Positions 35,065 to 44,385 of a stretch of DNA of 64,000 bases are shown here, one piece after another (position 1 is the first letter of the stretch; the number at the start of each line of letters is the position of its first letter). Source of the DNA: JAXGPF01 sp964463985. Its GTDB lineage: Bacteria > Verrucomicrobiota > Kiritimatiellia > JAAZAB01. The position numbers and the translations under genes are program-made. The notes below the pieces were generated by a model. It was not told the origin of the DNA and ran no database searches. It saw nothing but the letters and a program-made list of their open reading frames with translations. Where the stretch lies: assembly GCA_964463985.1 (NCBI GenBank), contig CAYXEK010000003.1, positions 29,374 through 93,373 on the forward strand. The letters are read 5' to 3'.

Positions 35065-35703
35065 ATGCAATCAAAATCCATCGGCACTCCATCCGCCCAG
35101 AGCCCAACCGCCCTGGGCATACTAGGTTCCGGCCGCGGAAGCAATTTCCATGCCATTGCCGCGGCGATTGATGCCGGCCGGCTGCCGGCCCGGATTGCCT
35201 GCGTCATTGCCGATCTGCCGGACGCCTTCATCCTGGAGCGGGCGCGGCGCGCCGGCATTCCGGCGTTTTACGTTGACCCGGCGCCGTTTAAGACAAAACT
35301 GGAAGGCGCCGCTGAGAGCCGGGTAATTGAATTGCTGCGAACCCACGGTGTGGAATTGGTGGCATTGGCCGGCTTCATGCGCATCATCAAGCAGGGGTTG
35401 CTGCAGGCTTACGCGGGGCGAATCATCAATATCCATCCATCGCTGTTGCCGGCGTTTCCGGGACTGGCAGCCTGGCGCCAGGCCTTGGAATACGGCGTGC
35501 AGGTTACCGGCTGCACGGTGCATTTCGTGGATGCCGGAGTGGATACCGGCCGGATTATCCTGCAGCGCGCCGTGCCGGTGCTTGCGGATGACACGCCGGA
35601 ATCACTGCATGCGCGCATCCAGGAACAGGAGCACCAAGCCTATCCCGAAGCCATCGCGCGCCTGCTGGCTTCCGGCGCGCGCCCCGGCCCGGCCTCCTCC
35701 TGA
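35065..35703 (+). CDS. purN: Phosphoribosylglycinamide formyltransferase
   Basis: A 212-residue PurN. LGILGSGRGSNFHAI starts the Rossmann-like nucleotide-phosphate site, IINIHPSLLPAFPG carries the catalytic Asn and His, and VDAGVDTGRIILQ the catalytic Asp. It transfers the formyl group from 10-formyl-tetrahydrofolate to GAR in purine synthesis. It is the only purine gene here, divergent from the kinase operon and convergent with hydF. A TTGCAG/TAATAT pair with an 18-nt spacer ends 7 nt before the ATG, so the mRNA may be leaderless. Confidence 0.94.
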   Translation: MQSKSIGTPSAQSPTALGILGSGRGSNFHAIAAAIDAGRLPARIACVIADLPDAFILERARRAGIPAFYVDPAPFKTKLEGAAESRVIELLRTHGVELVALAGFMRIIKQGLLQAYAGRIINIHPSLLPAFPGLAAWRQALEYGVQVTGCTVHFVDAGVDTGRIILQRAVPVLADDTPESLHARIQEQEHQAYPEAIARLLASGARPGPASS

Positions 35704-35724
35704 TGGCGCCGGTCCGCATGTATT

Positions 35725-36954
35725 TCAGCGGCCGCCTTCAGGCTCGGCGTTTTTGCCCGTGAATGGCGCAATCGCGCGGGTGTACACCCCCTGCATCCAG
35801 GCGATCGCCATGCCGTAATTGGTGACAGGTATGCCCTGGTCAATGGCCGGTTTCAAACGGTTAACCAGTTGTTTCCGGGTGATCATGCATCCGCCGCATT
35901 GGACCACGAGGGCGTAGTCGCCGATCGGCCTGGACAGCCGGTTCAAGCCCGCCACGGTGTCGAAAAGCAGCTTTTTGCCTGTAAAATCGCGCATCCAGCG
36001 CGGTATTTTCACGCGGCCGATATCATCGCAGACGACATGGTGCGTGCAGGATTCCAGGATCAGAACCCGGTTGTTATCCTGGAGGCGCGCGAGGGCGGGC
36101 GTGCCCTGCAAATAGCTGTCAAATTCGCCTTTGAAATGGGCGAGCAATATGCTGAAGCCTGTCAGCGGAATGTCTTTCGGCACGGCGGCGTCGGCTTGCC
36201 GGAAAACCGAACTGTCGCATACAGCCAGGCGCGGCTTGATGCCGGTTTTCCCGAGGAACGCCGCCGCTTCGTTTTCCTTCAGGACAATGGCTGTGCCATC
36301 GTGGTCCAGGATATCCCGAATGGCCTGGACCTGGGGCAGGATCAGCCGGCCTTCCGGCGCTTCCGTGTCAATCGGCGTGATCAGCAGGATAATATCGCCG
36401 GCATTGATCAAGCCGCCGAAAAGCGATTGTTTCCGGTATGCGGTTTCCGGGATGGTCAGGCATATGGCCTGGATCAGGTCTTCCAGTTTTTCCGGGCGCA
36501 AGGCGCTGAATTCGACCACCGGCTGATTGTACCTTTTGCGGAGCGCCTCTTTCAGGGCGGCTGCGGCAGGATGCAGGTCGGTTTTGTTGAAAACGAACAG
36601 GCAAGGCACACCCTTGTCATAAAACTCATCCAGCAGCTTTTCTTCCAGTCCGTCAAACCGGTTCTCCGCAATCACGACGATGGCCGCGTCAACGGTGGGA
36701 ATGATCTCCCGCGATTTCCGCACCCGCTGCGCGCCAAGTTCGCCCGTGTCGTCCAGGCCGGCGGTATCAATGATCACGGCCGGTCCGACCCCGAAAATCT
36801 CCATTGATTTTTTGACCGGATCGGTCGTGGTCCCCGGCTGCGGGGAAACAATGGCTATTTCCTGGCCCGTGAGGACATTGATAATGGAACTTTTTCCGGT
36901 ATTGCGCCGTCCGAAGATGCCGATGTGAGGCTTGGTTTCCCGTCCTTTATTCAT
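35725..36954 (-). CDS. hydF: [FeFe]-hydrogenase maturation GTPase HydF
   Basis: A 409-residue protein. The N-terminal GTPase has GRRNTGKSSIIN (P-loop), PGTTTDPVKK (switch I), DTAGLDD and FNKTDL. The middle is a dimerisation domain, and the C-terminus holds the cluster-binding motif: CTHHVVCDD near residue 300 and CGGCM near 354, fitting the C-x-H ... C-x2-C pattern of HydF. HydF is the scaffold on which the H-cluster precursor is assembled before transfer to HydA. It lies 16 bp downstream of a cupin gene, with which it probably forms an operon. Confidence 0.92.
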   Translation of the reverse strand: MNKGRETKPHIGIFGRRNTGKSSIINVLTGQEIAIVSPQPGTTTDPVKKSMEIFGVGPAVIIDTAGLDDTGELGAQRVRKSREIIPTVDAAIVVIAENRFDGLEEKLLDEFYDKGVPCLFVFNKTDLHPAAAALKEALRKRYNQPVVEFSALRPEKLEDLIQAICLTIPETAYRKQSLFGGLINAGDIILLITPIDTEAPEGRLILPQVQAIRDILDHDGTAIVLKENEAAAFLGKTGIKPRLAVCDSSVFRQADAAVPKDIPLTGFSILLAHFKGEFDSYLQGTPALARLQDNNRVLILESCTHHVVCDDIGRVKIPRWMRDFTGKKLLFDTVAGLNRLSRPIGDYALVVQCGGCMITRKQLVNRLKPAIDQGIPVTNYGMAIAWMQGVYTRAIAPFTGKNAEPEGGR

Positions 36955-36970
36955 GACTTCCCCGTGATTT

Positions 36971-37315
36971 TCAATCGCCCACGAACACGGTCTGGCTCGT
37001 CGGCCGGGGCGCTTTAATCACCATGAAGCTCAGCGGTTCCCGGCTTTGGTTATGCCAGCAGTGGACAATGTCCCGCGGGCTTTCAACGAGCGTGTCGGCG
37101 GAAACTTCCTGCTTTTCGCAGCCGATTTCGACGATGCCCGTGCCGCTCAGCACGTAAAAGGCCACATCCACGGGGGTAATATGGCGCTTGAGGGATTGAC
37201 CCGGCTTCAGAGTGATCATGGTGATCATCGCATCGGCGGTATTGTAAATGTTGCGCGCATCCACGTTGTGCGCATTGTCCATGATTTCCACGTCATCCAG
37301 TTTTCTCGTGATCAT
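36971..37315 (-). CDS. Small cupin-domain protein
   Basis: A 114-residue single-domain cupin. The ATG at 37315 is set by AGGAGGA 8 nt upstream; the open frame extends further but without coding character. ITLKPGQSLKRHITPVDVAFYVLSGTGIVEIG is the first cupin motif, with one clear His, and RDIVHCWHNQSREPLSFMVIKAP the second. The metal site is probably present. Small cupins of this kind occur near hydrogenase and other redox genes in anaerobes; a sensing or metal-handling role is inference. It is upstream of hydF on the same strand. Confidence 0.78.
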   Translation of the reverse strand: MITRKLDDVEIMDNAHNVDARNIYNTADAMITMITLKPGQSLKRHITPVDVAFYVLSGTGIVEIGCEKQEVSADTLVESPRDIVHCWHNQSREPLSFMVIKAPRPTSQTVFVGD

Positions 37316-37574
37316 CCGTATTTTCCTCCTGCATGAGCGGCAGCCGGAGCGCCGCTTGCGGCGGACCGGCTTTACGCAATGTACCCCTTCGATTTCAGCC
37401 GCGCCAGAATTTGAAGAGGCGGCATCCAAATCAAGCACGGAGTATAAAACATCAGACGAATAACGGCAAGCAGGATTGCCGGCAGGATCGATTGCCGGGA
37501 AATGGAAGTTGGCATTGCAATCCGCCGGCCGGTATTGTAAATTTTGCCGGTTGCATTGACTTGCCGGACAACCC

Positions 37575-38474
37575 ATGATTGCGCCAGATCAACTTGAATC
37601 CGCCATGTACGAAGCCATGCGCCTGGCTGCCACGCGCCTGCCGCCGGACATCCGCCGGGCATTGGAGGAGGCGCTGGCGGAGGAGCGCGATCCGCTGGCG
37701 CGCCGCCATCTGGAAATCAGCCTGGAAAACGCCCGCCTGGCGGAGGCCGGCCAGGGATTGGTCTGCGCCGATACGGGATTCCCCCTGTTTTTTGTCAGCG
37801 CCGGCAGCCGCACTGTGGTCCGGGGCGGATTCGGCGCGCTGTGGCCGGCGGCCGCCGCCGCCGTCCGCCGGGCCACGGCGGATAATTATTTGCGTCCGAC
37901 CATGGTCAACCCATTGTCGCGCGACAACCCGGGGGACAATGTCGGACCGGGCATGCCCAAGGTGGAACTGCGGTTTGATGGCGGCGGCGACGGTCTGGAA
38001 ATCATTGCTGCGCCCAAGGGAGGCGGATCGGAAATTTTTGGAACTTTTTACCGGATGCTTTACCCGTCCGACGGACGGGAAGGCATCATTAAATTTGTTC
38101 TGGACGCCATCCGCGAAGGTTGTTATGCGGGTAAAATATGTCCGCCGGCCATTATCGGTGTCGGATTGGGGGGGACGGCCGACCTGTGCATGCGCCTGGC
38201 CAAGGAAGCGGCCGTTTTGCGTCCGTTGGGCTCGCTTAACCCCGATCGGGCGCTGGCTTCCCTCGAGCGGGACCTGCTGGCGGCGGCGCGCGCCATGGGA
38301 ATCGGTCCGATGGGCGTTCGCGGAGTCAACGCGGTCATGGGTCTGCATGCGTCCGCGGCGGTGACCCATACCGCCGCCTTGCCGGTGGCCGTCAACGCTC
38401 AATGCATGGTGGGGCGGCGCTGGAAAGCGGTGCTTGCCGGCGACGGCCGGCCTTCTTATACGGGAGATTTTTAA
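37575..38474 (+). CDS. Fumarate hydratase class I, alpha subunit (or L-tartrate dehydratase alpha)
   Basis: A 299-residue Fe-S hydro-lyase alpha subunit. GLVCADTGFPLFFV, GKICPPAIIGVGLGGTADLC and NAQCMVGRR supply the three Cys ligands of the [4Fe-4S] cluster. In between are PLSRDNPGDNVGPGMP and PKGGGSEIFG, typical of the family. With the next gene it forms the two-subunit enzyme converting fumarate and malate; by sequence alone, tartrate dehydratase cannot be excluded. The beta gene starts at the base after its stop. The upstream gap 37316-37574 shows no gene. Confidence 0.87.
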   Translation: MIAPDQLESAMYEAMRLAATRLPPDIRRALEEALAEERDPLARRHLEISLENARLAEAGQGLVCADTGFPLFFVSAGSRTVVRGGFGALWPAAAAAVRRATADNYLRPTMVNPLSRDNPGDNVGPGMPKVELRFDGGGDGLEIIAAPKGGGSEIFGTFYRMLYPSDGREGIIKFVLDAIREGCYAGKICPPAIIGVGLGGTADLCMRLAKEAAVLRPLGSLNPDRALASLERDLLAAARAMGIGPMGVRGVNAVMGLHASAAVTHTAALPVAVNAQCMVGRRWKAVLAGDGRPSYTGDF

Positions 38475-39122
38475 ATGAATCCAGCCTCCGGCGAAATCCC
38501 CGATTTGAAATTGCCCTTGACACCCGACCGGGCCCGCCATCTGCATCTGGGAGACATGGCGACCGTCAGCGGTCTGGTGTTTACCGGACGCAGCCGGCTG
38601 CATATCCGCGCCATCGCGGAAAACATCCTGCCGCCGATTGATTTTGCGGCCGTCAATGCTTTCTTCCATGTCGGCCCGGTCATGCGCCGCACGGATTTGG
38701 GATGGGAAGTGGTCAGCATCGAGCCGACCTCCAGCATCCGGTTCGAACGCTACAGCCCGGAACTGATCCGCCGGCTGAATTTGCGGGTTTTGATCGGCAA
38801 AACCACCATGGGCCGCGGCACGGCTGCCGCCCTCCGGGATGTGGGCGGCGTCCATCTCACCAAAATCGGTCTTTGCGGCAATCAATTGGTGTCCCAGGTA
38901 AAGCGCGTCGTTGGCGTCCATTTTTTGGAGGAACTGGGCAAAACCGAGGCCACGTGGGTGTTCGAGGTTGAGCGGTTCGGACCGTTTTTTGTGGATATGG
39001 ACGCCCACGGCGGCAATTATTTCGAACAGCTTGACGCTGAAACCGAACGCAATATGCCGGGCTTGCAATCCCGTCTGGGCGTCTCCCGGGATTTTGTTTA
39101 TACCAGCGTCATTCCGGAATGA
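38475..39122 (+). CDS. Fumarate hydratase class I, beta subunit
   Basis: A 215-residue C-terminal-domain subunit of Fe-S hydro-lyases. LHLGDMATVSGLVFTGRSRLH is the N-terminal motif, FHVGPVMRRTDLGWEVVSIEPTSS the substrate-binding part and IGKTTMGRG the swivelling-loop signature. It completes the active site of the alpha subunit encoded just upstream. The stop overlaps the racemase start by 4 bp, so all three genes are probably one operon. Confidence 0.88.
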   Translation: MNPASGEIPDLKLPLTPDRARHLHLGDMATVSGLVFTGRSRLHIRAIAENILPPIDFAAVNAFFHVGPVMRRTDLGWEVVSIEPTSSIRFERYSPELIRRLNLRVLIGKTTMGRGTAAALRDVGGVHLTKIGLCGNQLVSQVKRVVGVHFLEELGKTEATWVFEVERFGPFFVDMDAHGGNYFEQLDAETERNMPGLQSRLGVSRDFVYTSVIPE

Positions 39123-39868
39123 TCGTCCGCTGTTATGTTAACATGCAAACCATCGGCATACTTGGCGGAGTCGGCCCGGAAGCCACCGCAGAATTGTTCC
39201 GCCGGATTATTCGCGCCACGCCTGCCGCCTCCGACCAGCAACATCTGCCGGTGATCATCTTTAATGTGCCTTCGATTCCGGACCGCACGGCGGCCATCCT
39301 GGGCCGCGGACCGTCGCCCGCCCCGGCCCTGCGGCAGACCGCCAGGCGCCTGGAAGACGCGGGCGCGGATTTTATTGTCATTCCCTGCAACACGGCGCAT
39401 GCCTATCTTCCGGCCATCCGACGCGCCGTGCGCGTGCCGGTGCTGGATATGCCGGCCGCGGCCGCCGCGTATGTGGCCGAATATTATCCCGGCGTCAGCC
39501 GGGTGGGGCTGCTGGCCACCACCGGCACCCTGCAGACGCGGCTGTATCACCGCGCTTTCCAGCGGTTCCGCCGCCGGGTGCTGGCGCCGCCCGCCGCCGC
39601 GCAGGCGCGGCTGGTAATGTCAGCGATTTACGGCCCGCGGGGCGTCAAGGCCGGCGGGCGCCGCTTGCCGGCCGGGCAACTGCGCGAGGCCGGCGCATTG
39701 CTCAAGCGCGCCGGCGCCGAATTGTTGATTGCCGGCTGCACGGAAATCTCCATCGTCTTGCGCCGTTCCTGCGCCGGGCTGCCGTTGGTGGACCCGTTGA
39801 CGATCCTGGCCGAAAATGCCGTGCAACGCGCCCGGGCCGGAGCGTGCGCGCCGGTCAAACCACGCTAA
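39119..39868 (+). CDS. Aspartate/glutamate racemase family protein
   Basis: A 249-residue racemase. IGILGGVGPEATAELFRRII is the N-terminal motif, FIVIPCNTAHAY has the first catalytic Cys and LIAGCTEISIVL the second, as in two-base aspartate racemases. It should interconvert L- and D-aspartate (or a related amino acid) for peptidoglycan or fermentation. The ATG at 39119 overlaps the fumarase beta stop; an internal ATG (residue 9, before the conserved start) is an alternative. Link to fumarase could be through aspartate-fumarate metabolism. Confidence 0.87.
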   Translation: MIVRCYVNMQTIGILGGVGPEATAELFRRIIRATPAASDQQHLPVIIFNVPSIPDRTAAILGRGPSPAPALRQTARRLEDAGADFIVIPCNTAHAYLPAIRRAVRVPVLDMPAAAAAYVAEYYPGVSRVGLLATTGTLQTRLYHRAFQRFRRRVLAPPAAAQARLVMSAIYGPRGVKAGGRRLPAGQLREAGALLKRAGAELLIAGCTEISIVLRRSCAGLPLVDPLTILAENAVQRARAGACAPVKPR

Positions 39869-39964
39869 AACCTGGTCCCTCCCGCTTCCGCCATTATACG
39901 TAAACATAATCCTTGTTCCGTCAAGCTCGACTTGTTAAAATAATGGCGTAAGCAAAGGATACGC

Positions 39965-42760
39965 ATGAACGCCAATCGTCCGCGGATTATGATCGTGGAA
40001 GATGAGCAGATTCTGGCTTACGACCTCAAGCTGCGTCTGGAACGCATGGGTTATGAAGTCGCCGTCCCAGTGGCGGCCGGCGATCAGGTGCTGGCCGAAA
40101 TAGAGCGCAGCCGGCCGGCGTTGATTCTGATGGATGTGCTTTTGCGCGGTCCGCTGGATGGCATTCAGGTCGCCGATAAAATTCGCGCGCGCTTTTCCCT
40201 CCCGGTAGTCTATTTAACCGCGTATTCCAACAAACAGACCCTGGAGCGCGCCAAACGCACCGCTCCCTTCGGATTTATCCGCAAGCCGGCGACCGATCAC
40301 GAGTTGCACACTTCCTTGGAAATGGCGCTTTACAAGCATGCGCTGGATGAACGACTGCGCCGCAGCGAAGCTTTGCTGGCCGTTACGCTGCGCAACCTGG
40401 GGGAGGCGGTGATTACTTTCGATGCCGAAGGCCGGATCGAATTCATGAACCGCATGGCGGAGCGGCTATCGGGCTGGCCGGCCGATGAAGCGCGGGGGCG
40501 CGCCATCGGCGCAGTGCTGAGCATTATCGGTGAGTCATCGCCGGAGCCGCTGGACCTGCAGGCCGCATATGCGGGCGGGCGGTTGTCCCTGGCGCGCGCC
40601 ATCCGCAATTGCAAGTTGCGGGCGCGGGACAACCGCCTGATTCCCGTGGAAATCTCGCTTTCCGCCCTGGAGGACGCGCCCCCGCAATCCCGGGGGATGG
40701 TGGTCATGCTCCGGGACGTGTCCGACCGCGAATCCGCGCGACTTGAAATTGAAGCCCTGCAGAAGCAGATGGAATTTGTCCTGATGGAAACCGGAACGCA
40801 TGTTGACATCATTGACGCACAGTTCAACCTGCGCTACGTGGACCCGGGTTGGCAGAAATTTTATGGCGAAATCAGCGGACATAAGTGTTATGAATATTTC
40901 ATGGGCCGCGCATCGCCCTGCCCGGGGTGCGGCATTATCCGCGCCCTGGCCACCAAGGCCAAGGCCGTGACAGAGGAGATCATGGTGCGGGAAAATAACC
41001 GGCCGGTGCAGGTGACGACCGTGCCCTACCAGACGCCGGATGGCGAATGGTTGGTGGCGGAATTGAACGTGGACCTCACCGAGCGCAAACGCGTGGAAAA
41101 CGCCATGCGCGTCCAACGCGACCTGGGACTGGCCCTGGCTGCCGCCGATTCCCCCGCCGCCGCCATGGAATTGTTTTTGAATGCCGCATTGCAGATCAAC
41201 GGCGTGGATTGCGGGGGGATTTATCACCGCGATGGCGCCGGCAGCGGACTGAGTTTGATCGCTGCGCGCGGACTTTCGGCGGAATTTATCCGGACCATGA
41301 AATGGATGGATCCCTCAATGGAGCAATGGAAAATCATCGAAGCCGGCCGGCCGGTTTACATGCAGAGCGGCGGCTTGCTGCAGCCCTACGCGGCGGCGGC
41401 GAGCGCCGAGGGATTGCGCGCCATCGCCGTGCTGCCAATCAAGCATCACGCGCGCCTGGTCGGTTGCTGCAACCTCGCCTCGCGCAATCTGGATGAAATC
41501 CCCGAACATGCCCGCAATACGCTGGATTTGATGATCAGCCAGGTGGGAGATTTCATCGGCCGCCTGCAGGCCGAGCAGGCGGTGCGGGAAAGCGAGGCCC
41601 GTTACCGGCATCTTTTCGACAACGCGCCGGTGGGCTATCATGAAATTGACCGGCGCGGCCTGCTCACCCATGTCAACGCCACCGAATTGAAGATGCTGGG
41701 ATATTCCGAAGAGGAAATGGTCGGCCGGCCGATCTGGGATTTTGTTCTGCAACGGGAAGAAGTCCGGGATGCCTTAGAGCGCCAACTGGCGTCCGGTGCG
41801 GTTCCGGACGCTTCTTTTGAATGGACCTTTGTCCGGCGCGGCGGCGGGCGTGTGCCGATGCTGGTCAAGTCCTACGCCATGTTTGGCGAACCGGGCCGGA
41901 TCAGGGGCATACGCTCGGCCCTGCAGGATATTACCGAACAGAAAAAATCCGACGCCGAACGCGCGCGTTTCGCGGCGCGGATGAGCGAAATTCAGAAGCT
42001 GGAAAGCATCGGCCTGCTGGCCGGCGGCATTGCCCATGACTTTAACAACCTGCTGATGGGCATCCAGGGCAACGTCGAACTGGCGCTGATGAAAATGCCG
42101 ACCGACGCGCCGCCGTTTTCCTATTTGCAGGATATCCGGGCCGCCTGCCGGCGGGCGGCGGAATTAACTTCGCAACTCCTGGCTTATGCCGGCAAGGGCA
42201 AATACCTGGTGCAATCGGTCAATCTGGCGGAACTTATCCGGGGCATGCTGCAATTATTGAAGACCCTGGCCGGCCACCATGCCGAGGTGCAGTTCAACCT
42301 GGAAGACGGCGCGCCTTGCGTGGAAGCCGATGCGTCGCAACTCCGGCAGGTGGTGATGAACTTGATTACCAATTCCGTCGAGGCGATGCAGAACAAGCAT
42401 GGCGCCATCCAGGTGGCCTTGCGAGGCATGGATATTGCGCCGGGCTATGTGCCGTCCAAGTATTGCCAGAATCACACCTTGCCCCCCGGCCGCTACGCCG
42501 AATTGACCGTGCAGGACAACGGGTGCGGCATTGATCCGGAAGGGATGCAGCGTTTGTTCGAGCCTTTTTACACAACCAAGTTCATGGGGCGCGGGTTGGG
42601 ACTGGCGGCGGTCCTGGGCATCGTACGCAATCATGGCGGCGACATCAAGGTCGCCAGCCGGTCCGGACAAGGCGCCGAGTTCCGCATCGTTCTGCCGGCG
42701 GCCGCCAAAGTCGGCCAGGCCCCCGGCGCCGGGGGCCGGCAAACGCCGTCTCCCGCGTAA
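39965..42760 (+). CDS. Hybrid histidine kinase with N-terminal receiver domain
   Basis: A 931-residue soluble protein. Residues 1-125 form a CheY-like receiver (IMIVEDEQ, LILMDVLLRGPLDG, VYLTAYS, RKPA). Three PAS-like domains (about 135-255; 265-370, with the cysteines CYEYFMGRASPCPGCG; 540-660) and a GAF domain (about 385-530) follow. GGIAHDFNNLLMGIQGNVEL is the HisKA phosphoacceptor region and LITNSVEAM with DNGCGID and GLGLAAVLGIV the ATPase. The receiver at the N-terminus suggests it takes input from another kinase. AAAGGA precedes the ATG. No partner regulator is adjacent. The Cys-containing PAS resembles that of the kinase at 32498-34888. Confidence 0.88.
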   Translation: MNANRPRIMIVEDEQILAYDLKLRLERMGYEVAVPVAAGDQVLAEIERSRPALILMDVLLRGPLDGIQVADKIRARFSLPVVYLTAYSNKQTLERAKRTAPFGFIRKPATDHELHTSLEMALYKHALDERLRRSEALLAVTLRNLGEAVITFDAEGRIEFMNRMAERLSGWPADEARGRAIGAVLSIIGESSPEPLDLQAAYAGGRLSLARAIRNCKLRARDNRLIPVEISLSALEDAPPQSRGMVVMLRDVSDRESARLEIEALQKQMEFVLMETGTHVDIIDAQFNLRYVDPGWQKFYGEISGHKCYEYFMGRASPCPGCGIIRALATKAKAVTEEIMVRENNRPVQVTTVPYQTPDGEWLVAELNVDLTERKRVENAMRVQRDLGLALAAADSPAAAMELFLNAALQINGVDCGGIYHRDGAGSGLSLIAARGLSAEFIRTMKWMDPSMEQWKIIEAGRPVYMQSGGLLQPYAAAASAEGLRAIAVLPIKHHARLVGCCNLASRNLDEIPEHARNTLDLMISQVGDFIGRLQAEQAVRESEARYRHLFDNAPVGYHEIDRRGLLTHVNATELKMLGYSEEEMVGRPIWDFVLQREEVRDALERQLASGAVPDASFEWTFVRRGGGRVPMLVKSYAMFGEPGRIRGIRSALQDITEQKKSDAERARFAARMSEIQKLESIGLLAGGIAHDFNNLLMGIQGNVELALMKMPTDAPPFSYLQDIRAACRRAAELTSQLLAYAGKGKYLVQSVNLAELIRGMLQLLKTLAGHHAEVQFNLEDGAPCVEADASQLRQVVMNLITNSVEAMQNKHGAIQVALRGMDIAPGYVPSKYCQNHTLPPGRYAELTVQDNGCGIDPEGMQRLFEPFYTTKFMGRGLGLAAVLGIVRNHGGDIKVASRSGQGAEFRIVLPAAAKVGQAPGAGGRQTPSPA

Positions 42761-42880
42761 AACCGGATTCGGCTGGCTGCTTTACCGGCTTGCATTCAGG
42801 ATGGGCTTGGTGTATCTTGTTTTCATATTTTGCGGCTCGCTGTCAACTTGGCCGGCTGAACGCCGGGTGAAAATCACTGC

Positions 42881-43618
42881 ATGAAATTGCCGGAGACATA
42901 TGGGAGAACGCTGGCGGCAGGATTGCTGCTGGCGCTGGCGGCGCTGGCCGGCTGCAGCCGGTACGGACGCGGCGATTCGGAATTGCGCGATCCTTTGATC
43001 CGGCAGGCACGCGCGCGCGAGCGGGAAGGCAACAAAGACATGGCGCTGACGATCTTGAACCGCGCGCTGGTTCGCAAGCCGGAACTGGCCCAGGCGCACC
43101 TGGATGCGGCCCTCCTTTACGATCGCCACAAACAGGACTATATCCGCGCCATCTATCATTATACCCGCTTCCTGGAACTCCGCCCGCAGGCCGACAAGCG
43201 CACCATGGTAGAGGACTTGATCCGGCAGGCGCGGATGGCCTATGCCGCCGGCCTGGTGGACCAGGAATTCAACCTGGATCACCGCATACGCCAACTGCGC
43301 GAGGAAAACGAACGATTAAAACACGACCTGCGGGAAGTGCGCGCCAATCTGGCGCAATTGCGCCTGGCCGGCCGCGTCGCGCCGCCGCCGGCCCCCCCGC
43401 CTTCGCCGCAATCGCCTTTGCCGGCTGCGGCTTCCGCGCCGCCCGCCGCCGGCGCCACATACCGGGTGCAGCCCGGCGATACGCTTTCGAAAATAGCCGC
43501 CAGGCTTTACCGGAACCCCCGGCAATGGAACTTGATTTACGATGCAAACCGCGACGTTTTGGCGGGACCGGAAAAGTTGGCGGCGGGACAGGTTTTGCGC
43601 ATTCCGCCGCAAGAATAA
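42881..43618 (+). CDS. Lipoprotein with TPR-like helices, coiled coil and C-terminal LysM
   Basis: A 245-residue lipoprotein. A signal with lipobox (LLLALAALAGCS, Cys25) is followed by TPR-like helices (about 40-110: ALTILNRALVRKPELAQAHLDAALLY), a coiled coil (about 125-160: RIRQLREENERLKHDLREVRANLAQL), a Pro/Ala linker and a LysM domain (about 195-240: YRVQPGDTLSKIAARLYRN). LysM binds peptidoglycan, so the protein should bridge a membrane and the cell wall. It heads a four-gene operon with two tail-anchored coiled-coil proteins and a CsgG/PEGA protein. Confidence 0.82.
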   Translation: MKLPETYGRTLAAGLLLALAALAGCSRYGRGDSELRDPLIRQARAREREGNKDMALTILNRALVRKPELAQAHLDAALLYDRHKQDYIRAIYHYTRFLELRPQADKRTMVEDLIRQARMAYAAGLVDQEFNLDHRIRQLREENERLKHDLREVRANLAQLRLAGRVAPPPAPPPSPQSPLPAAASAPPAAGATYRVQPGDTLSKIAARLYRNPRQWNLIYDANRDVLAGPEKLAAGQVLRIPPQE

Positions 43619-43631
43619 GGAGATGGGCTGC

Positions 43632-44360
43632 ATGAATAGAACCGATTTTGTTGATGATGATTTGATCCAGCGCCGGGATGCGGTGCGGCAGGTTAAAATC
43701 GGACCTTCCGCCGATGCCGCTCCCGCGGCGCCGGCGGCGCCGAAAAGCGGGCCGGTCCCGGTGCAGGAATTGAACCTGACGCCCCTGGCGCAGCGGCGCA
43801 ATGAAATCAACAGCCAGATGGTGGACCGCATGGACGAACTGGAGCGCCTGCGCGCGCGCCAGCAAGCGCTGGAAAAAGAGCGCAATGCCCTGGAGCAGTT
43901 GCGCCAGAACCAGGAAAAATACGAAACCGGCAAACAGGATCTGATTGAGCGCCTGGATCAATACCTGGTGTATCTGGAGCGGGAGGAAGTGCGTTTGCAC
44001 CAACACCTCGCCCTGGTGACGGAAACCTATGCGGCGTTCAAGAACATGCTGGAAACGGCCCGCGGGTTGGACGAGTCGAAATGGCCGGCCGACAGCGCCG
44101 GTTTCCGCGAGGAACTCCACCGCTCGCTGGTGATCGTGGAAAACGCCCGCAAGGAATTCAACCAGGCGGTTGGACGCATTGAAGCCCTGCATGGCGATAA
44201 AAGCCTGCCCATGCCGGTTGTCCCCGCGGCCGCGTCCGGATCGGCTGCGCCGCCCCGTTCTTTTGGTTCGTGGATGCTCCTGGGTTTTGCCGCCAGCCTG
44301 CCGCTGATCATTACCATTGCGGCGGTGGCCATTATCATGTATTTCCGTTTTGCCTATTAG
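43632..44360 (+). CDS. Tail-anchored coiled-coil membrane protein
   Basis: About 242 residues from ATG 43632 (AAGGAG 9 nt upstream); another ATG at 43623 is possible. A disordered Pro/Ala-rich N-terminus is followed by a long coiled coil (about 55-175: RRNEINSQMVDRMDELERLRARQQALEKERNALEQLRQNQEKYE) and one membrane helix at the very C-terminus (SWMLLGFAASLPLIITIAAVAIIMYF). No known family. It lies 13 bp after the LysM lipoprotein gene and should face the cytoplasm if C-tail anchored. Confidence 0.7.
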   Translation: MNRTDFVDDDLIQRRDAVRQVKIGPSADAAPAAPAAPKSGPVPVQELNLTPLAQRRNEINSQMVDRMDELERLRARQQALEKERNALEQLRQNQEKYETGKQDLIERLDQYLVYLEREEVRLHQHLALVTETYAAFKNMLETARGLDESKWPADSAGFREELHRSLVIVENARKEFNQAVGRIEALHGDKSLPMPVVPAAASGSAAPPRSFGSWMLLGFAASLPLIITIAAVAIIMYFRFAY

Positions 44361-44385
44361 TTCTTCGCCGGGAATGGAACGCCGC

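Noticed and set aside
37452..39068. Antisense open frame of 538 codons across the fumarase genes
   Set aside because: Shadow of two well-recognised fumarase subunits; no motif and no plausible start.
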